From Vibrio sp. SCSIO 43136 (GTDB lineage: Bacteria; Pseudomonadota; Gammaproteobacteria; Enterobacterales; Vibrionaceae), in NCBI RefSeq assembly GCF_023716565.1, contig NZ_CP071849.1, positions 1,736,001 to 1,800,000 on the forward strand: a DNA stretch of 64,000 bases. The letters are read 5' to 3'. Below are positions 17,258-26,792 of the stretch, one piece after another (position 1 is the first letter of the stretch; every line of letters begins with the position of its first letter). A program made the translations under genes and the position numbers. The notes beneath the pieces are model-generated. The model did no database searches, was not told the origin of the DNA, and was given only the letters and a program-made list of their open reading frames with translations.

Positions 17258-18265
17258 TTGAATAAGCAACCAGTCAAAACGGCCAGTAAGTTTGTCATTC
17301 CCCCGAATTGGAAAGTCCTGTTCAAAGACTTAGGGTTGGAACTCGAGACCGTGTTGGCCCATGCCGAGTTACCTATCGGGCTGTTTAATCAGCCCAAGGT
17401 ACAACTCACCCCAAGCCAGTACTTCCAGCTATGGCGAGGTTTGGATCTGGCGGCAAATGGTGTAGAGCTGCCGCTTAAGTTTGCGCAAGTGATGAGCCTT
17501 GAATCTTTTGATGTGCCGATTTTTGCCGCCATCTGTAGCCCAAACTTAAATGCGGCGGTTAAACGCTTGCAAGCCTATAAACCGCTCATAGGCCCAATGC
17601 ACTTAGAGATCACTATAGATGACAAGCACACCTCATTGGCGCTGAGTTGTTATGGGTACGATCAGCCGTTCCCTAAATGCCTGACCTTATCGGAGATGGT
17701 GTTTTTCACTCAGCTTGCCCGCTTGGCAACGCGTCAATCAATCTCGCCGACCCAATTAGTCGTACCCGAGATGCCAGAAAACTTAGATGCTTACCAAAGC
17801 TATTTTGGCTGTCAAATACAGCAAGGTGAACAGGCGCAGATCCAGTTTTCGGCCAATGATGCCAAAGCGCCCTTTTTAAGCTCTAACCAAGCCATGCTCG
17901 ACATCTTTGAGGTTGAGCTGAACAAGCGTCTAGGAGAAATTGATGAGCAAAGTGTGGTGTCTGAGCAGGTCAAACGGATACTGTTCGAAGCCTTGCCGCA
18001 AGGAGAAAGCAGTATCGAGTTTGTTGCTAGCCAATTGGCGGTAAGCAAGCGTACATTGCAACGTAAGCTCTCAGCAGAACAACATCCGTATCAAACCCTG
18101 CTGCAAGCGGTAAGACAAGATCTCGCCAATCACTATTTGCTAAACACCGACCTGCCACTGCAAGAGATTTCCTTCTTGCTCGGCTTTCAAGAGTCCAACT
18201 CTTTCATTCGTGCCTATCAAGCTTGGACGGGGCAATCACCAAGCACCGCTCGTGCCGCCGCTTAA
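17258..18265 (+). CDS. AraC-family transcriptional regulator (OruR/ArgR-like)
   Basis: A 335-residue regulator with TTG start and AGGGAAG upstream. Residues 20-210 form the arabinose-binding-like N-terminal domain of the large AraC subgroup (AAICSPNLNAAVKRLQAYKPLIGPM). The last 100 residues form two helix-turn-helix units: SIEFVASQLAVSKRTLQRKLSAE and LPLQEISFLLGFQESNSFIRAYQAWTGQSPS. It is translationally close to the SDR gene, so it probably regulates that gene or a lipid/small-molecule pathway. Confidence 0.88.
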   Translation: MNKQPVKTASKFVIPPNWKVLFKDLGLELETVLAHAELPIGLFNQPKVQLTPSQYFQLWRGLDLAANGVELPLKFAQVMSLESFDVPIFAAICSPNLNAAVKRLQAYKPLIGPMHLEITIDDKHTSLALSCYGYDQPFPKCLTLSEMVFFTQLARLATRQSISPTQLVVPEMPENLDAYQSYFGCQIQQGEQAQIQFSANDAKAPFLSSNQAMLDIFEVELNKRLGEIDEQSVVSEQVKRILFEALPQGESSIEFVASQLAVSKRTLQRKLSAEQHPYQTLLQAVRQDLANHYLLNTDLPLQEISFLLGFQESNSFIRAYQAWTGQSPSTARAAA

Positions 18266-18430
18266 GACAAGCCAAAAACAGCCCATGGGGGGAAACCAAA
18301 CAAGCCCCCCTTCGGCGCTTATATCGAACCGTCTTAACAAAAAATATTTGCACAGCATCCTCGCAACTCTGGCTAAGCGATCATAAAGTAATGGGCAATT
18401 AATGCTCGAAATAATGATTAAGCACCTCCT

Positions 18431-19321
18431 ATGATTAACTTAGAACAAGCTCTCGCTTTCATTACCACCGTTGAAACTGGCTCATTTTCTGCCGCTGCCA
18501 GAAAACTAGGCAAAAGCCAAAGTTCGGTCAGTATTGGAGTCAGTAATTTAGAAGATGAGTTAGGCATTGATTTATTTGATCGTAGCACCCGAAAACCAAC
18601 GCTCACTGAAGCGGGTGAACGTCTTTATCACCAAGCCAAACTTTTGCTACGTCAAGCCGATAAAATGAATCGCTTTGCGCTTGCCGTGAATAACGATGTC
18701 GAAAGTAAAGTGGTGCTAGGCATCGACCCAATGGCACCTATGTCGTGCCTTGATTCGATTCTCATAAATATCGATAAGCACTACCCAAACACCGAGGTCG
18801 AAATCCGCCTTCTCGACCATGCGACTTTGCAAAAAGAGCTGATCGCCCACAAGGTCGATCTCGGCATTCACTTTGGTGCAGACGCTTATCCACAATATCT
18901 AAATTTTGTCACCATTTTACAATACGAATGGCAGTGCGTTTGCAGCCCTGACTACTCACTTGCCAGCCTTAATACCATTAGCAATGAAGAGCTGCTTGCT
19001 GCTAGGCAAATCGTCAGTGAATCAACCAAACACCACCCTGTGCTGAGTAAAACCTCGATTTTTTCTCAAGACACTTGGGAAGCGGACAACATGGTTCAAT
19101 GCAGCCACTTGATTGAGCTAGGGATGGGCTGGGGCATATTACCCTCAGACTGGTGTGCAGAACGTTTCGAACTCGGATCTCTAGTTGCTATTGAACCTGA
19201 GTTTAATCAAACCCAAATGTACTCTGGGCTTGACCTCGTCTGGGCCGCTAACCGCAACATAGGCCAAGTGTGTCAGTCAGTCATCGAACAGTTTACTATT
19301 CGAAAATCGAATAATAACTAA
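18431..19321 (+). CDS. LysR-type transcriptional regulator
   Basis: A 296-residue regulator with an N-terminal winged helix (LEQALAFITTVETGSFSAAARKLGKSQSSVSIGVSNLE, residues 4-41) and a periplasmic-binding-like effector domain (about 90-290). No good Shine-Dalgarno precedes the ATG (CACCTCCT instead), but the next in-frame Met is inside the domain. It reads toward the C45-like hydrolase gene; LysR genes more often diverge from their targets, so the target is uncertain. Confidence 0.88.
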   Translation: MINLEQALAFITTVETGSFSAAARKLGKSQSSVSIGVSNLEDELGIDLFDRSTRKPTLTEAGERLYHQAKLLLRQADKMNRFALAVNNDVESKVVLGIDPMAPMSCLDSILINIDKHYPNTEVEIRLLDHATLQKELIAHKVDLGIHFGADAYPQYLNFVTILQYEWQCVCSPDYSLASLNTISNEELLAARQIVSESTKHHPVLSKTSIFSQDTWEADNMVQCSHLIELGMGWGILPSDWCAERFELGSLVAIEPEFNQTQMYSGLDLVWAANRNIGQVCQSVIEQFTIRKSNNN

Positions 19322-19577
19322 TTTATACCATTCGAAAATCCGACGTAATATAGAGCCATCTAAACAACAGAGCCCCCAAATAACACGGCTCAATTGGCTC
19401 TTACTTCGGTTCACCCCTTCGTAATCAAGCCAATCCGTTTATTAGTATTTGACCAAAGCAGCGACAACAGACCAAGTATTCGCTTGTCGCTAACCAGTGA
19501 GCCTTACATTGATACGTGATGTTTCATCCCGATCTAAGCCACTACTAATTACTTACAAATAAATAGAGATTAAAAAT

Positions 19578-20888
19578 ATGAAGAAAACAATCTTAGCATC
19601 ACTTCTTGCGTTAAGCGCTTCCGGTGCTTTTGTTTCGACTGCTGCTCTGGCGGGTGTTCCACCGATTGAACACCAAGTAAGTATCTCAAACGACACTTCT
19701 GAGTTCTTCACTGTTGAAGTTTCAGGCACAAACTACGAACGTGGTTTCAAGCACGGTAAAGAGCTTCGCAAGGTGATTCGTCATGCGGTGAATCGCTATA
19801 AATATGACATGGTGAGCAACCTACTAAGCACACTAGGCACAGACCTAACCTACCAAGACTTCCACAATCATGTGTTCAACAACACGGGCCTGCTAGAAAC
19901 GGCGAAAAAAGAAGTACCTGACCTAGTAGAAGAGATGCAAGGTATCGCTGATGGTTCTGGCCTTTCGTTTGAAGACATCTTTACTTGGAACGCAACGTCT
20001 TACGATGCAATGTTTTGGGTGATTGAAGATATGACAGGCATTGATCCAATGCTTGCAATGGAAAAGGCACAACACGGCAGCGCTATTCCTGGTCACTGTT
20101 CTCACGCTTCAGTATGGGGTGACAACAAAGCATCCGTTGGCTACACGCTTGACTGGATTCGTGCAATGGAAGGCTCACAAAGCCTTATCAAACACGTAAA
20201 TGATGACGGTTCAGTTATCTTGATGACTGCGTTTGCGGGCATGGTGGGTGGCCACGGTATCTACGCAACCGATGGTGCTGCACATACTTTCAGCCCGCAC
20301 TCAAAGTTCCAACTTGAGCACAGCATGAACGGTCTTGCTCAAATCTTTGTTTACCGTAAGCTGCTAGAAGCGGGCTCTGTCGAAAACGGCATTAAGTTCC
20401 TAAACAGCGTTAAGCCTGCTGAAGGTCTGACGTACACACTCACTGATTACCACGGTACTCGTGCGTTTGAAGTATCGGCGAACAAAGTTGTCGAGTTTAA
20501 GATGGATGGAAACCAAATGGTTTCTGCAAACGTGGCACGTGTTAACAACGACTTGAGCGCTAGCTACAAAGCTGATTTGAAACTGGCAGGCAAGAAAATC
20601 GACATGAACGCTTTGCCAGCAACCTACTGGGAATACAACAAAGACAGTGTTGAGCGCTTTAAGTTACTAAGCAACAGCATCAAAGGCAAAACACCAACAG
20701 ACATGAACCCAGAGAAGTGGACCCAAATCTTCAGCCAAAAACCGGTGAACAAGCCAGTGGATGAAAAACTGGAAACCTCAAACTTCTGGCATGTGGTTGA
20801 GATTGACCCTGAATACATCAACTACCATGTTGCACCAAGCAATCCGGGCAACATCAAACTTGAGAGCTACCGCATCAAGTACAACTAA
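19578..20888 (+). CDS. exported C45-family (acyl-CoA:6-aminopenicillanate acyltransferase-like) Ntn hydrolase
   Basis: A 436-residue protein with a clear Sec signal peptide (1-25, cleavage after AALA). The motif YERGFKHGKELR (about 54-65) is the family's N-terminal signature. PGHCSHASVWG (about 172-182) contains the Cys expected to become the N-terminal nucleophile, followed by VGYTLDW. The C45/choloylglycine-hydrolase superfamily cleaves amide bonds such as penicillin side chains, N-acyl homoserine lactones, bile-salt conjugates and ceramide-like lipids. A periplasmic or secreted enzyme with this fold could degrade acylated amines. AGAG precedes the start and a terminator follows. Confidence 0.8.
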   Translation: MKKTILASLLALSASGAFVSTAALAGVPPIEHQVSISNDTSEFFTVEVSGTNYERGFKHGKELRKVIRHAVNRYKYDMVSNLLSTLGTDLTYQDFHNHVFNNTGLLETAKKEVPDLVEEMQGIADGSGLSFEDIFTWNATSYDAMFWVIEDMTGIDPMLAMEKAQHGSAIPGHCSHASVWGDNKASVGYTLDWIRAMEGSQSLIKHVNDDGSVILMTAFAGMVGGHGIYATDGAAHTFSPHSKFQLEHSMNGLAQIFVYRKLLEAGSVENGIKFLNSVKPAEGLTYTLTDYHGTRAFEVSANKVVEFKMDGNQMVSANVARVNNDLSASYKADLKLAGKKIDMNALPATYWEYNKDSVERFKLLSNSIKGKTPTDMNPEKWTQIFSQKPVNKPVDEKLETSNFWHVVEIDPEYINYHVAPSNPGNIKLESYRIKYN

Positions 20889-20901
20889 GCTTGATAACAG
20901 C

Positions 20902-20935
20902 AAAAGAGCCGCAGTTGCGGCTCTTTCTCTTTTTG
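20902..20935 (+). terminator. terminator after the C45-like gene
   Basis: AAAGAGCCGCA, a short loop and TGCGGCTCTTT, then CTCTTTTT. Confidence 0.88.
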
Positions 20936-21006
20936 GTTAGACCTAAATTTATCGTCACAATAAGCCCAATTTAAAGCCAGGCACATTGGTTAAAAAAAGC
21001 AAAAAT

Positions 21007-21558
21007 CTAATCACAAACTTCGCCATTGGGGTCTTTAACTCTCGAAATAGAGCCATCTGAAGCAATATTGTACCCAATGTACTTATGCGCCCTAGATTTT
21101 GTATTCATCGTCAAAGACTTAATAGTGCGATTTACTGCCACCATATCATCAGGGTTTAGATTTACTTTTATCGCACAAGCCAGAGCTCTCATATGCATCT
21201 CCCCTAACCGATTAACGACCACGAGTGGGCGTTCGTGCGCACCACTATAATCTTCAGACAAAATCTGTTGAAAGACTCTAGCGATCTGCCTAACAGACCC
21301 CCTTTTATTTTCATCTATTTGTAAGGCTTCTATAAAGGCATCTAAGTCATCCCTTACCCCATTAGCATCCAAATCTGGCCCTAGAAGGCTGTTATTTCGA
21401 TCTAATGTATGTTGATAGTTTTCATATATGGTGAGGAGCTGATCCCCAACCATATCCTTTGATTTCAATTCGTTTTTTAACTCCTGCGAGAGTTCAAAGG
21501 TGACTACCTCTGAACACCCAAACATTGTCAGAGCAATTAGCAGTACATTAACTTTCAT
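21007..21558 (-). CDS. putative lipoprotein with an EF-hand-like calcium motif
   Basis: A 183-residue protein. Residues 1-15 are a lipoprotein signal with lipobox MFGC (Cys 15). Residues about 61-72 read PDLDANGVRDDLDA, a D-x-D-x-N-G-x-x-D-D loop like those of thrombospondin type 3 or EF-hand calcium sites. The rest is helical and polar with no recognised domain. It is a single leftward gene, converging with the hydrolase gene. The Shine-Dalgarno is weak. The function is unknown. Confidence 0.65.
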   Translation of the reverse strand: MKVNVLLIALTMFGCSEVVTFELSQELKNELKSKDMVGDQLLTIYENYQHTLDRNNSLLGPDLDANGVRDDLDAFIEALQIDENKRGSVRQIARVFQQILSEDYSGAHERPLVVVNRLGEMHMRALACAIKVNLNPDDMVAVNRTIKSLTMNTKSRAHKYIGYNIASDGSISRVKDPNGEVCD

Positions 21559-21762
21559 ATTGGATAAAGAGGACTAATCAATATTAATAAACACGATCAA
21601 AGCGTAGGGTATTAAATGGGAAGTCATCGATTACATCGTGAAATGCTTGACCTACTTACCTAAACGGTGAAACCTACTTTTTTGTCAGTTACGTAGCGTT
21701 AACGATAGTCCTCTCAAATCCTAAAATATTTTTTCAGTACGAAAAACCAAATATGTATTTAA

Positions 21763-22674
21763 TCATCTACTTTTTATCCCAACTACCGCATACACCACCA
21801 ATACCATCCCAATAGCGTGATAAACAGTAAACACCTCGCCAAGTAACGTAACAGCAAATATCGAGGTCACCACTGGGCCAATATTACTCGTCACCCCTAC
21901 CATAGTTGGTGTCAGGCGAGCCATCGCCGCAGCGACGAAATAGGACGGCAAAACAGTACAAAAAATGCCAATAGCAATACCCAGTAGGATGAGCTCATTA
22001 GACATGCTTGAAAAGTCTGCCTGCATCCAAAAATGTTGAATGACTATCGCCACACCTGCACTGCCCATACCAATACTGGTAAATAGTGAACTGCCTAACT
22101 TATTGATAAGTTGCTTACTCAAGATCAAGTAAACAGCGAACGTTAACGCCGATGCCACCGCTAGACCGCTGCCAAACAAGACATTGCCTCCTAGTTGTTT
22201 AAAGTCATGCGAGACGATCAATGCGACACCAAAGTATCCTAATCCAATCGAAAGTAAGGTGCTTTTAGTTGCTTTCTCTTTTAAGAAAACCCAACTAATC
22301 AAAACGACAAAAGAGGGAAACAGGAAGATAAGCAGGCGTTCCAATTGAGCGGAAATATGCTCTAGTGCCATGATGTCTAGTAAAGACGCAAAGTAATAAC
22401 CAAGCACACCCACCGTTGCAGCTTGCCAGCCATACCTTACGGTCAACTTGCGATTATCCAAGTCTCGACACAGCCAAACCAATATCACCAAATAAACGGG
22501 TAAAGAGCTCAATGCCCGCAAGCTCATGATGGACGTTGCATCACCGCCAAGTGCGTAAGCAAGTTTGATCAGTACTGGCTTGATAGAAAACAGTGCCGTG
22601 CCAAGCAGCGCAAAAACTACACCTTGTTGGATTTGAGAAGTGGGGGTAGAGCTTGTGGCAATGGGTGCACTCAT
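21763..22674 (-). CDS. EamA/DMT-family permease
   Basis: A 303-residue membrane protein with ten predicted helices in two EamA repeats (the first ending LLIFLFPSFVVLISWVFLKEKATK, the second ending AVTLLGEVFT). Members export amino acids, metabolites or drugs; the substrate is unknown. AAGGAAA precedes the start by eight bases. It is divergent from the GtrA gene across a 290-base region that probably holds both promoters. Confidence 0.88.
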   Translation of the reverse strand: MSAPIATSSTPTSQIQQGVVFALLGTALFSIKPVLIKLAYALGGDATSIMSLRALSSLPVYLVILVWLCRDLDNRKLTVRYGWQAATVGVLGYYFASLLDIMALEHISAQLERLLIFLFPSFVVLISWVFLKEKATKSTLLSIGLGYFGVALIVSHDFKQLGGNVLFGSGLAVASALTFAVYLILSKQLINKLGSSLFTSIGMGSAGVAIVIQHFWMQADFSSMSNELILLGIAIGIFCTVLPSYFVAAAMARLTPTMVGVTSNIGPVVTSIFAVTLLGEVFTVYHAIGMVLVVYAVVGIKSR

Positions 22675-22966
22675 AATTTAGTTTCCTTACTGATTGAGGT
22701 AAAAGCTGTAAGGAATGAGCGCTGACCCCGACTGCATAACTTACAGCCGGACACATGAAAACCTACCGACTGAATGGCATAAGAAGTGCGAGCCAGAGTG
22801 ATAGATTTTGGGTATGCATAATTAGTTTCTCCGTATATTTTTTAAGCTACATGGATTTCAACATTGATTCAACGACTGTTTGCTACTAACTCGCTAAACA
22901 CGGTTTGAACTGTCATTTAAACCTCCTACACTTGCTCGATATTCCAAGGTTTCGTTAGGCAAATGA

Positions 22967-23386
22967 ATGGCTTCAACTCGGGTAATTTCATCACAATGGA
23001 AGCGTTTTGCGCTCTACTCGGCCTCTGGTACGTTTACATTGGCGATTGATATTGCGATCTTGTGGGCGTTGACTAGTCAGCTGGATTGGCCGCTTACTGT
23101 ATCCACTGTTGTGGCATTCCTCATTGCTGTTTCCATCCATTATGTGATCAGCAAAACTTTCGTATTTTCCGCATCAAAGCGCAGTGTTTTGGCGGGTTAT
23201 TGGCGCTTTATTACTATCGCTTTAGTGGCTGCGATCCTCATAAGCCTGAGCATGCACCTGTTGGTCACTTTATTAGGCTGGTCTATTGTGCTGGCACGAC
23301 TGTTAGTGGGGGCAGTGATTGGTACTGGTAACTTCACCGTTAATCTGGTTTGGAATTTTAAAATGCTCGGTCATCGTTCAGAGTAA
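22967..23386 (+). CDS. GtrA-family membrane protein
   Basis: A 139-residue protein with four hydrophobic helices and the GtrA-domain pattern (RFALYSASGTFTLAIDIAILWALT at the start, a central HYVISKTFVF and a terminal GTGNFTVNLVWNFKMLG). Family members help flip lipid-linked sugars, as in O-antigen glucosylation or arabinan synthesis. No glycosyltransferase partner is adjacent. The length is normal for the family. Confidence 0.85.
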   Translation: MASTRVISSQWKRFALYSASGTFTLAIDIAILWALTSQLDWPLTVSTVVAFLIAVSIHYVISKTFVFSASKRSVLAGYWRFITIALVAAILISLSMHLLVTLLGWSIVLARLLVGAVIGTGNFTVNLVWNFKMLGHRSE

Positions 23387-23466
23387 CCTCGCCTATTACT
23401 AGGTTTGCAAGTAGCGGAGGGATGGCGACATGAGTCAATATTTATAGATCGGCATAGCGCTATAAC

Positions 23467-23507
23467 AAGTAAGCCCAAATTAGCTATGCTATCTGTTTGG
23501 GCTTACT
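23467..23507. terminator. bidirectional terminator
   Basis: A perfect 13-base stem (AAGTAAGCCCAAA with TTTGGGCTTACTT) between the convergent GtrA and symporter genes. Confidence 0.85.
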
Positions 23508-23571
23508 TAACAACATATAATACAGCCGAGATACCTACAACAACTTAACTAGGCATCATAGGTGCTGCTCA

Positions 23572-25341
23572 TCAACTTGGGGTTGAAACAGGCTTGTGAG
23601 TTTCCTCTTCCGTGACTGCACTTTTTCGCAGTGCCCAACCCACTGCAAGTACAGTAATTGAGCATAGCAAGAATACCAAGCGTCCCCACATTGGGTTCGG
23701 AATCAACGTCATTAGCAACAATCCCCCTCCCATGCACATGACCATCATGCCTAGTTTTTCACGCTGCTGGCGGTCTGAATCATCAACTTCGCGTTCAACC
23801 ACCACTGGCGTCTCAACATCTTGGAAGAATTTTTCTAGCTCTTCTTTATGTTCGTCACGCTCTGCTCTATAGAATAAAGAGCTGAGGCAGAAGAAACCGC
23901 CTGTTAAGAACAGGTGAGCCGCAATGGTTAACATGACTCGCATCTCACTCGCTTCTCGACGAGTTAACTCCTCCATACCAATCCAACCGGCAACGACATC
24001 GGCGGTAAATACATTCATCATCAGCCAAGAAACGAACATGCCAAATAGTACGGTTAACCATGGTGCCCATTTCGGTGTCTTTTTAATTAGCATTCCGAAA
24101 AATAGTGGCACCAATAATGGCACTTGGATGAGCGTTGAGACGGACATCATGAGTTCAAATAAACTCATCTCTTTTAAAGAGTGGAAGAACAATGCAACAG
24201 CGATAACTAAACCACCGCTGACAAGGCTCACCACCTTACCAACCGCTAACATCTGCTTATCTGTTGCTTTGCCTTTAGCGATGATCGGGTTATAGATACT
24301 TTTGACAAAGATACCAGAATTTCGATTAAGCGCTGAATCCATAGAAGACATGGTTGCCGCAAACAGGCCTGCGAGTAATAACCCTACAGTACCCACTGGC
24401 ATCACATTGCGAGCAAATACCAGATACACGGCGTCAGCAGCTTTGCGCCCAAGTGCGGGATATTGTTCGGCAGCATCTGGGTAAAGCACTGCTGTAGCCC
24501 AAGGAGGAATAAACCAAATAATGCTGCCGACAATCATCAAACCAAATGCCAACAGTGCTGCCTTGCGCGCATTATTGGAATCTTTCGCATTCAAGAAACG
24601 GTATGAGTCTTGGATGTTATTGATACTCTGAAGCTGCTTAACCAAGAAAAAGACAAACGAACATACCAACAACAGGCCGTAGTTCATGTTTGGCCCCATC
24701 ACAAAATCGTGTGGGAACTTGGTCACCAATTCAGTAGGGCCGCCAACAGCAACAAGCGCTACGATGGCACAGGCCACCGACACGACAGCAACAACCAAAG
24801 TTTGCACGAAATCGGAAGCCACCACACCCCACGCTCCGGAAATTACCGAGACGATAAGCACCGCAAGCCCAGTAACAATGATGGTGATATGAATATCTGC
24901 TTCAAAAACAGCGCTGGCAAAAACACCGAGTGCATTTAACCAAATGCCCGCTCCGATAAAACTAAATACGATCAGCGCCCAAGAAAAAAACTGCTCATTC
25001 TGGTTGCCAAAACGACGACGCACACCTTCAGTTGGGGTGTCGACTCGCATCTGACGGAAACGAGGCGAGAAGTAGAGATAACCACATAAGTAAGCAAAGG
25101 CGTTGCCAAGAAAAACCAAGCTCACAGCAAAGCCATCATTAAAAGCTTTACCGGCTGCCCCAGTAAAAGTCCAGGCAGAGAACTGGGTCATAAATGCTGT
25201 TGAACCCACCATCCACCACAACATTTTACCTCCTCCACGGAAGTAATCACTGGTAGAGCGGTTTGCCAATTTCTTAAACACTACACTCACACCAACAATC
25301 AGCATGAAGTAGCCAAAAATTACTAAATACTCATAAAACAT
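23572..25341 (-). CDS. sodium/solute symporter (SSS family)
   Basis: A 589-residue membrane protein with about 14 helices. It has the SSS motif region STSDYFRGGGKMLWWMVG, then STAFMTQFSAWTFTGAAG, and the SMDSALNR segment later. It carries a long soluble insertion of acidic residues near 490-520. SSS carriers couple sodium to uptake of sugars, sialic acid, amino acids or myo-inositol. It starts 14 bases after the Gfo/Idh/MocA gene and is presumably co-transcribed with it, which favours a sugar or polyol substrate. AAGGATCTCC precedes the ATG. Confidence 0.88.
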   Translation of the reverse strand: MFYEYLVIFGYFMLIVGVSVVFKKLANRSTSDYFRGGGKMLWWMVGSTAFMTQFSAWTFTGAAGKAFNDGFAVSLVFLGNAFAYLCGYLYFSPRFRQMRVDTPTEGVRRRFGNQNEQFFSWALIVFSFIGAGIWLNALGVFASAVFEADIHITIIVTGLAVLIVSVISGAWGVVASDFVQTLVVAVVSVACAIVALVAVGGPTELVTKFPHDFVMGPNMNYGLLLVCSFVFFLVKQLQSINNIQDSYRFLNAKDSNNARKAALLAFGLMIVGSIIWFIPPWATAVLYPDAAEQYPALGRKAADAVYLVFARNVMPVGTVGLLLAGLFAATMSSMDSALNRNSGIFVKSIYNPIIAKGKATDKQMLAVGKVVSLVSGGLVIAVALFFHSLKEMSLFELMMSVSTLIQVPLLVPLFFGMLIKKTPKWAPWLTVLFGMFVSWLMMNVFTADVVAGWIGMEELTRREASEMRVMLTIAAHLFLTGGFFCLSSLFYRAERDEHKEELEKFFQDVETPVVVEREVDDSDRQQREKLGMMVMCMGGGLLLMTLIPNPMWGRLVFLLCSITVLAVGWALRKSAVTEEETHKPVSTPS

Positions 25342-25355
25342 TTAGGAGATCCTTC

Positions 25356-26495
25356 TCATAGCTGATGAACGTCGACCCAAGAATTGTTTTCACGGATGAT
25401 GTCGATAATTTGCTGATAACGGCAACCGTCATCAAATGTCTGGTAGGGTTCGACCACCTCTCCACAAACATCCTTGACTAATTGAGTCGCCAAGTGACTC
25501 CAACTTCGTTGGGTATCGTCTTCAATGGCAGGTAAGGACTCTCGAATGTGATTTGGAAGCTCAATAACGTTCCAGCCAGTGTGTTGAGTCCATAGTTGGA
25601 GTGGGCCAGCCCCATAATGGCCTTTAATATAAATAGAACCTTCAGTGCCATGAATAGTGATATGGTCATCATCAAAGCGGGGGGTTAAACCTCCATGTTT
25701 AAACAACACAGACACTGGTGCCTTCGCAGGCAATCGGCTTTCGATACTAGCCATCACAGTGTATGACCATTCCACATTTGACTCGCCCCACTCTAGATTA
25801 GGGTCATTGATATCTTCAGGAATGAAGTTGCGGCGCTGCGTGAAGTTATGTACCCCAGCGACAATCGGTGCTTTTCTCAAATCGTCACGAACCTCTCCAC
25901 AGACAGAAAGAATATTTTCTCCGACGATTGAGGTAACTATCGAAAGCAAATGCGTAAAGTTATTGTTTAAACGGCCACCACCATGCTCGGCTCGGTGAGA
26001 CCATCCAAAGGGGATATTTTTGTCTAAATTGAAATGTGAAATGCACTCAACTTCAGTCGGTTCACCAATAACACCTTCAGCCACCAACTGCTTAGCATGC
26101 ATGATTTCTGGCATATAGCGGAAACTCGAAGCAAATGCTGTTTTTCTTTGGTAGCGATGTGCAAGATCTCTTAGTTCAACCGACAACTCGCCTGATTCAC
26201 ACAATGGCTTGTCACAAAACACATGGCATCCATTTTCCAGCGCCAATTTGATTGGTTCAACGTGAGCACCTCCAGGTGTGGCAATTGAAACAATATCTGG
26301 CTGGCACTCATTCAGCGCAGCTCCCCAATCCGTGCTAGCAAAGGGAATATCGAGTTCGTTCGCAACTTGGTTTACGACAGACTCGGTTCGGCCAACAATT
26401 CCAACAACGGTCGCACCCGCATCTCTAAATGCTTTTGTGTGCCCCTGTCCCGCAAATCCAGTGCCATACACCAGAACCTTAACTTCTTTATGTGT
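25356..26495 (-). CDS. Gfo/Idh/MocA-family oxidoreductase
   Basis: A 379-residue enzyme. The N-terminal Rossmann motif VLVYGTGFAGQGHTKAF is at about 7-23. The family Lys appears in HVFCDKPLCESG (about 95-106), and HRAEHGGGRLNN follows. Members oxidise or reduce sugars, inositols and sugar acids with NAD(P). The start at MTHKEVKV has AAGGAA five bases upstream and is preferred over an ATG 15 codons earlier. It is first in a two-gene unit with the symporter, a likely uptake-and-oxidation pair. A palindromic operator lies in its promoter. Confidence 0.88.
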   Translation of the reverse strand, partial: THKEVKVLVYGTGFAGQGHTKAFRDAGATVVGIVGRTESVVNQVANELDIPFASTDWGAALNECQPDIVSIATPGGAHVEPIKLALENGCHVFCDKPLCESGELSVELRDLAHRYQRKTAFASSFRYMPEIMHAKQLVAEGVIGEPTEVECISHFNLDKNIPFGWSHRAEHGGGRLNNNFTHLLSIVTSIVGENILSVCGEVRDDLRKAPIVAGVHNFTQRRNFIPEDINDPNLEWGESNVEWSYTVMASIESRLPAKAPVSVLFKHGGLTPRFDDDHITIHGTEGSIYIKGHYGAGPLQLWTQHTGWNVIELPNHIRESLPAIEDDTQRSWSHLATQLVKDVCGEVVEPYQTFDDGCRYQQIIDIIRENNSWVDVHQL

Positions 26496-26540
26496 CATAG
26501 ATGTTCCTTGATAGTTGTTGGGTACATATTTTTTATACAA

Positions 26541-26567
26541 GTAAACCGGTCTACAAAATCGGTTTAC
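26541..26567. promoter_or_regulatory. candidate operator of the oxidoreductase-symporter operon
   Basis: GTAAACCG, 11 bases, CGGTTTAC forms an inverted repeat, with a further ATCGGTGTAC half-site at 26571-26580. GTAAACCGGTCTAC is itself a near palindrome. The position about 45-70 bases upstream of the start codon fits repressor control by a GntR- or LacI-type protein. No such gene is adjacent. Confidence 0.6.
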
Positions 26568-26737
26568 TAAATCGGTGTACCTACAAAATTACGCTTGCCA
26601 TACAATATGTCAAGATTCGTATTTGACGAAGTTATCAATCTTGAAGATCTATAAGGCCTGATAGATAAACTTTATGATTTACTGCACAAAAATGGAGCAC
26701 TTTGGGGTGTAACTCAGCAGCTGTTCTGAAATGGTTA

Positions 26738-26772
26738 AAAAAGAGCCCGCTAGATAACTAACGGGCTCTTGT
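26738..26772 (-). terminator. terminator of the fruBKA operon
   Basis: Leftward: AAGAGCCCG, a loop, CGGGCTCTT and a T-rich tail, about 20 bases past the fruA stop. Confidence 0.85.
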
Positions 26773-26792
26773 TCTTTCAGGGGGAGGGGGGG

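Noticed and set aside
18285..18312. GGGGGG...CCCCCC inverted repeat after the AraC-type gene, like a second VqmA box
   Set aside because: The arms are about 14 bases apart with no central AAT/ATTT core, so it does not fit the VqmA palindrome; no T-run for a terminator either.
22541..22756. 71-codon leftward frame before the EamA gene
   Set aside because: It overlaps the EamA start in another frame and has no coding features.
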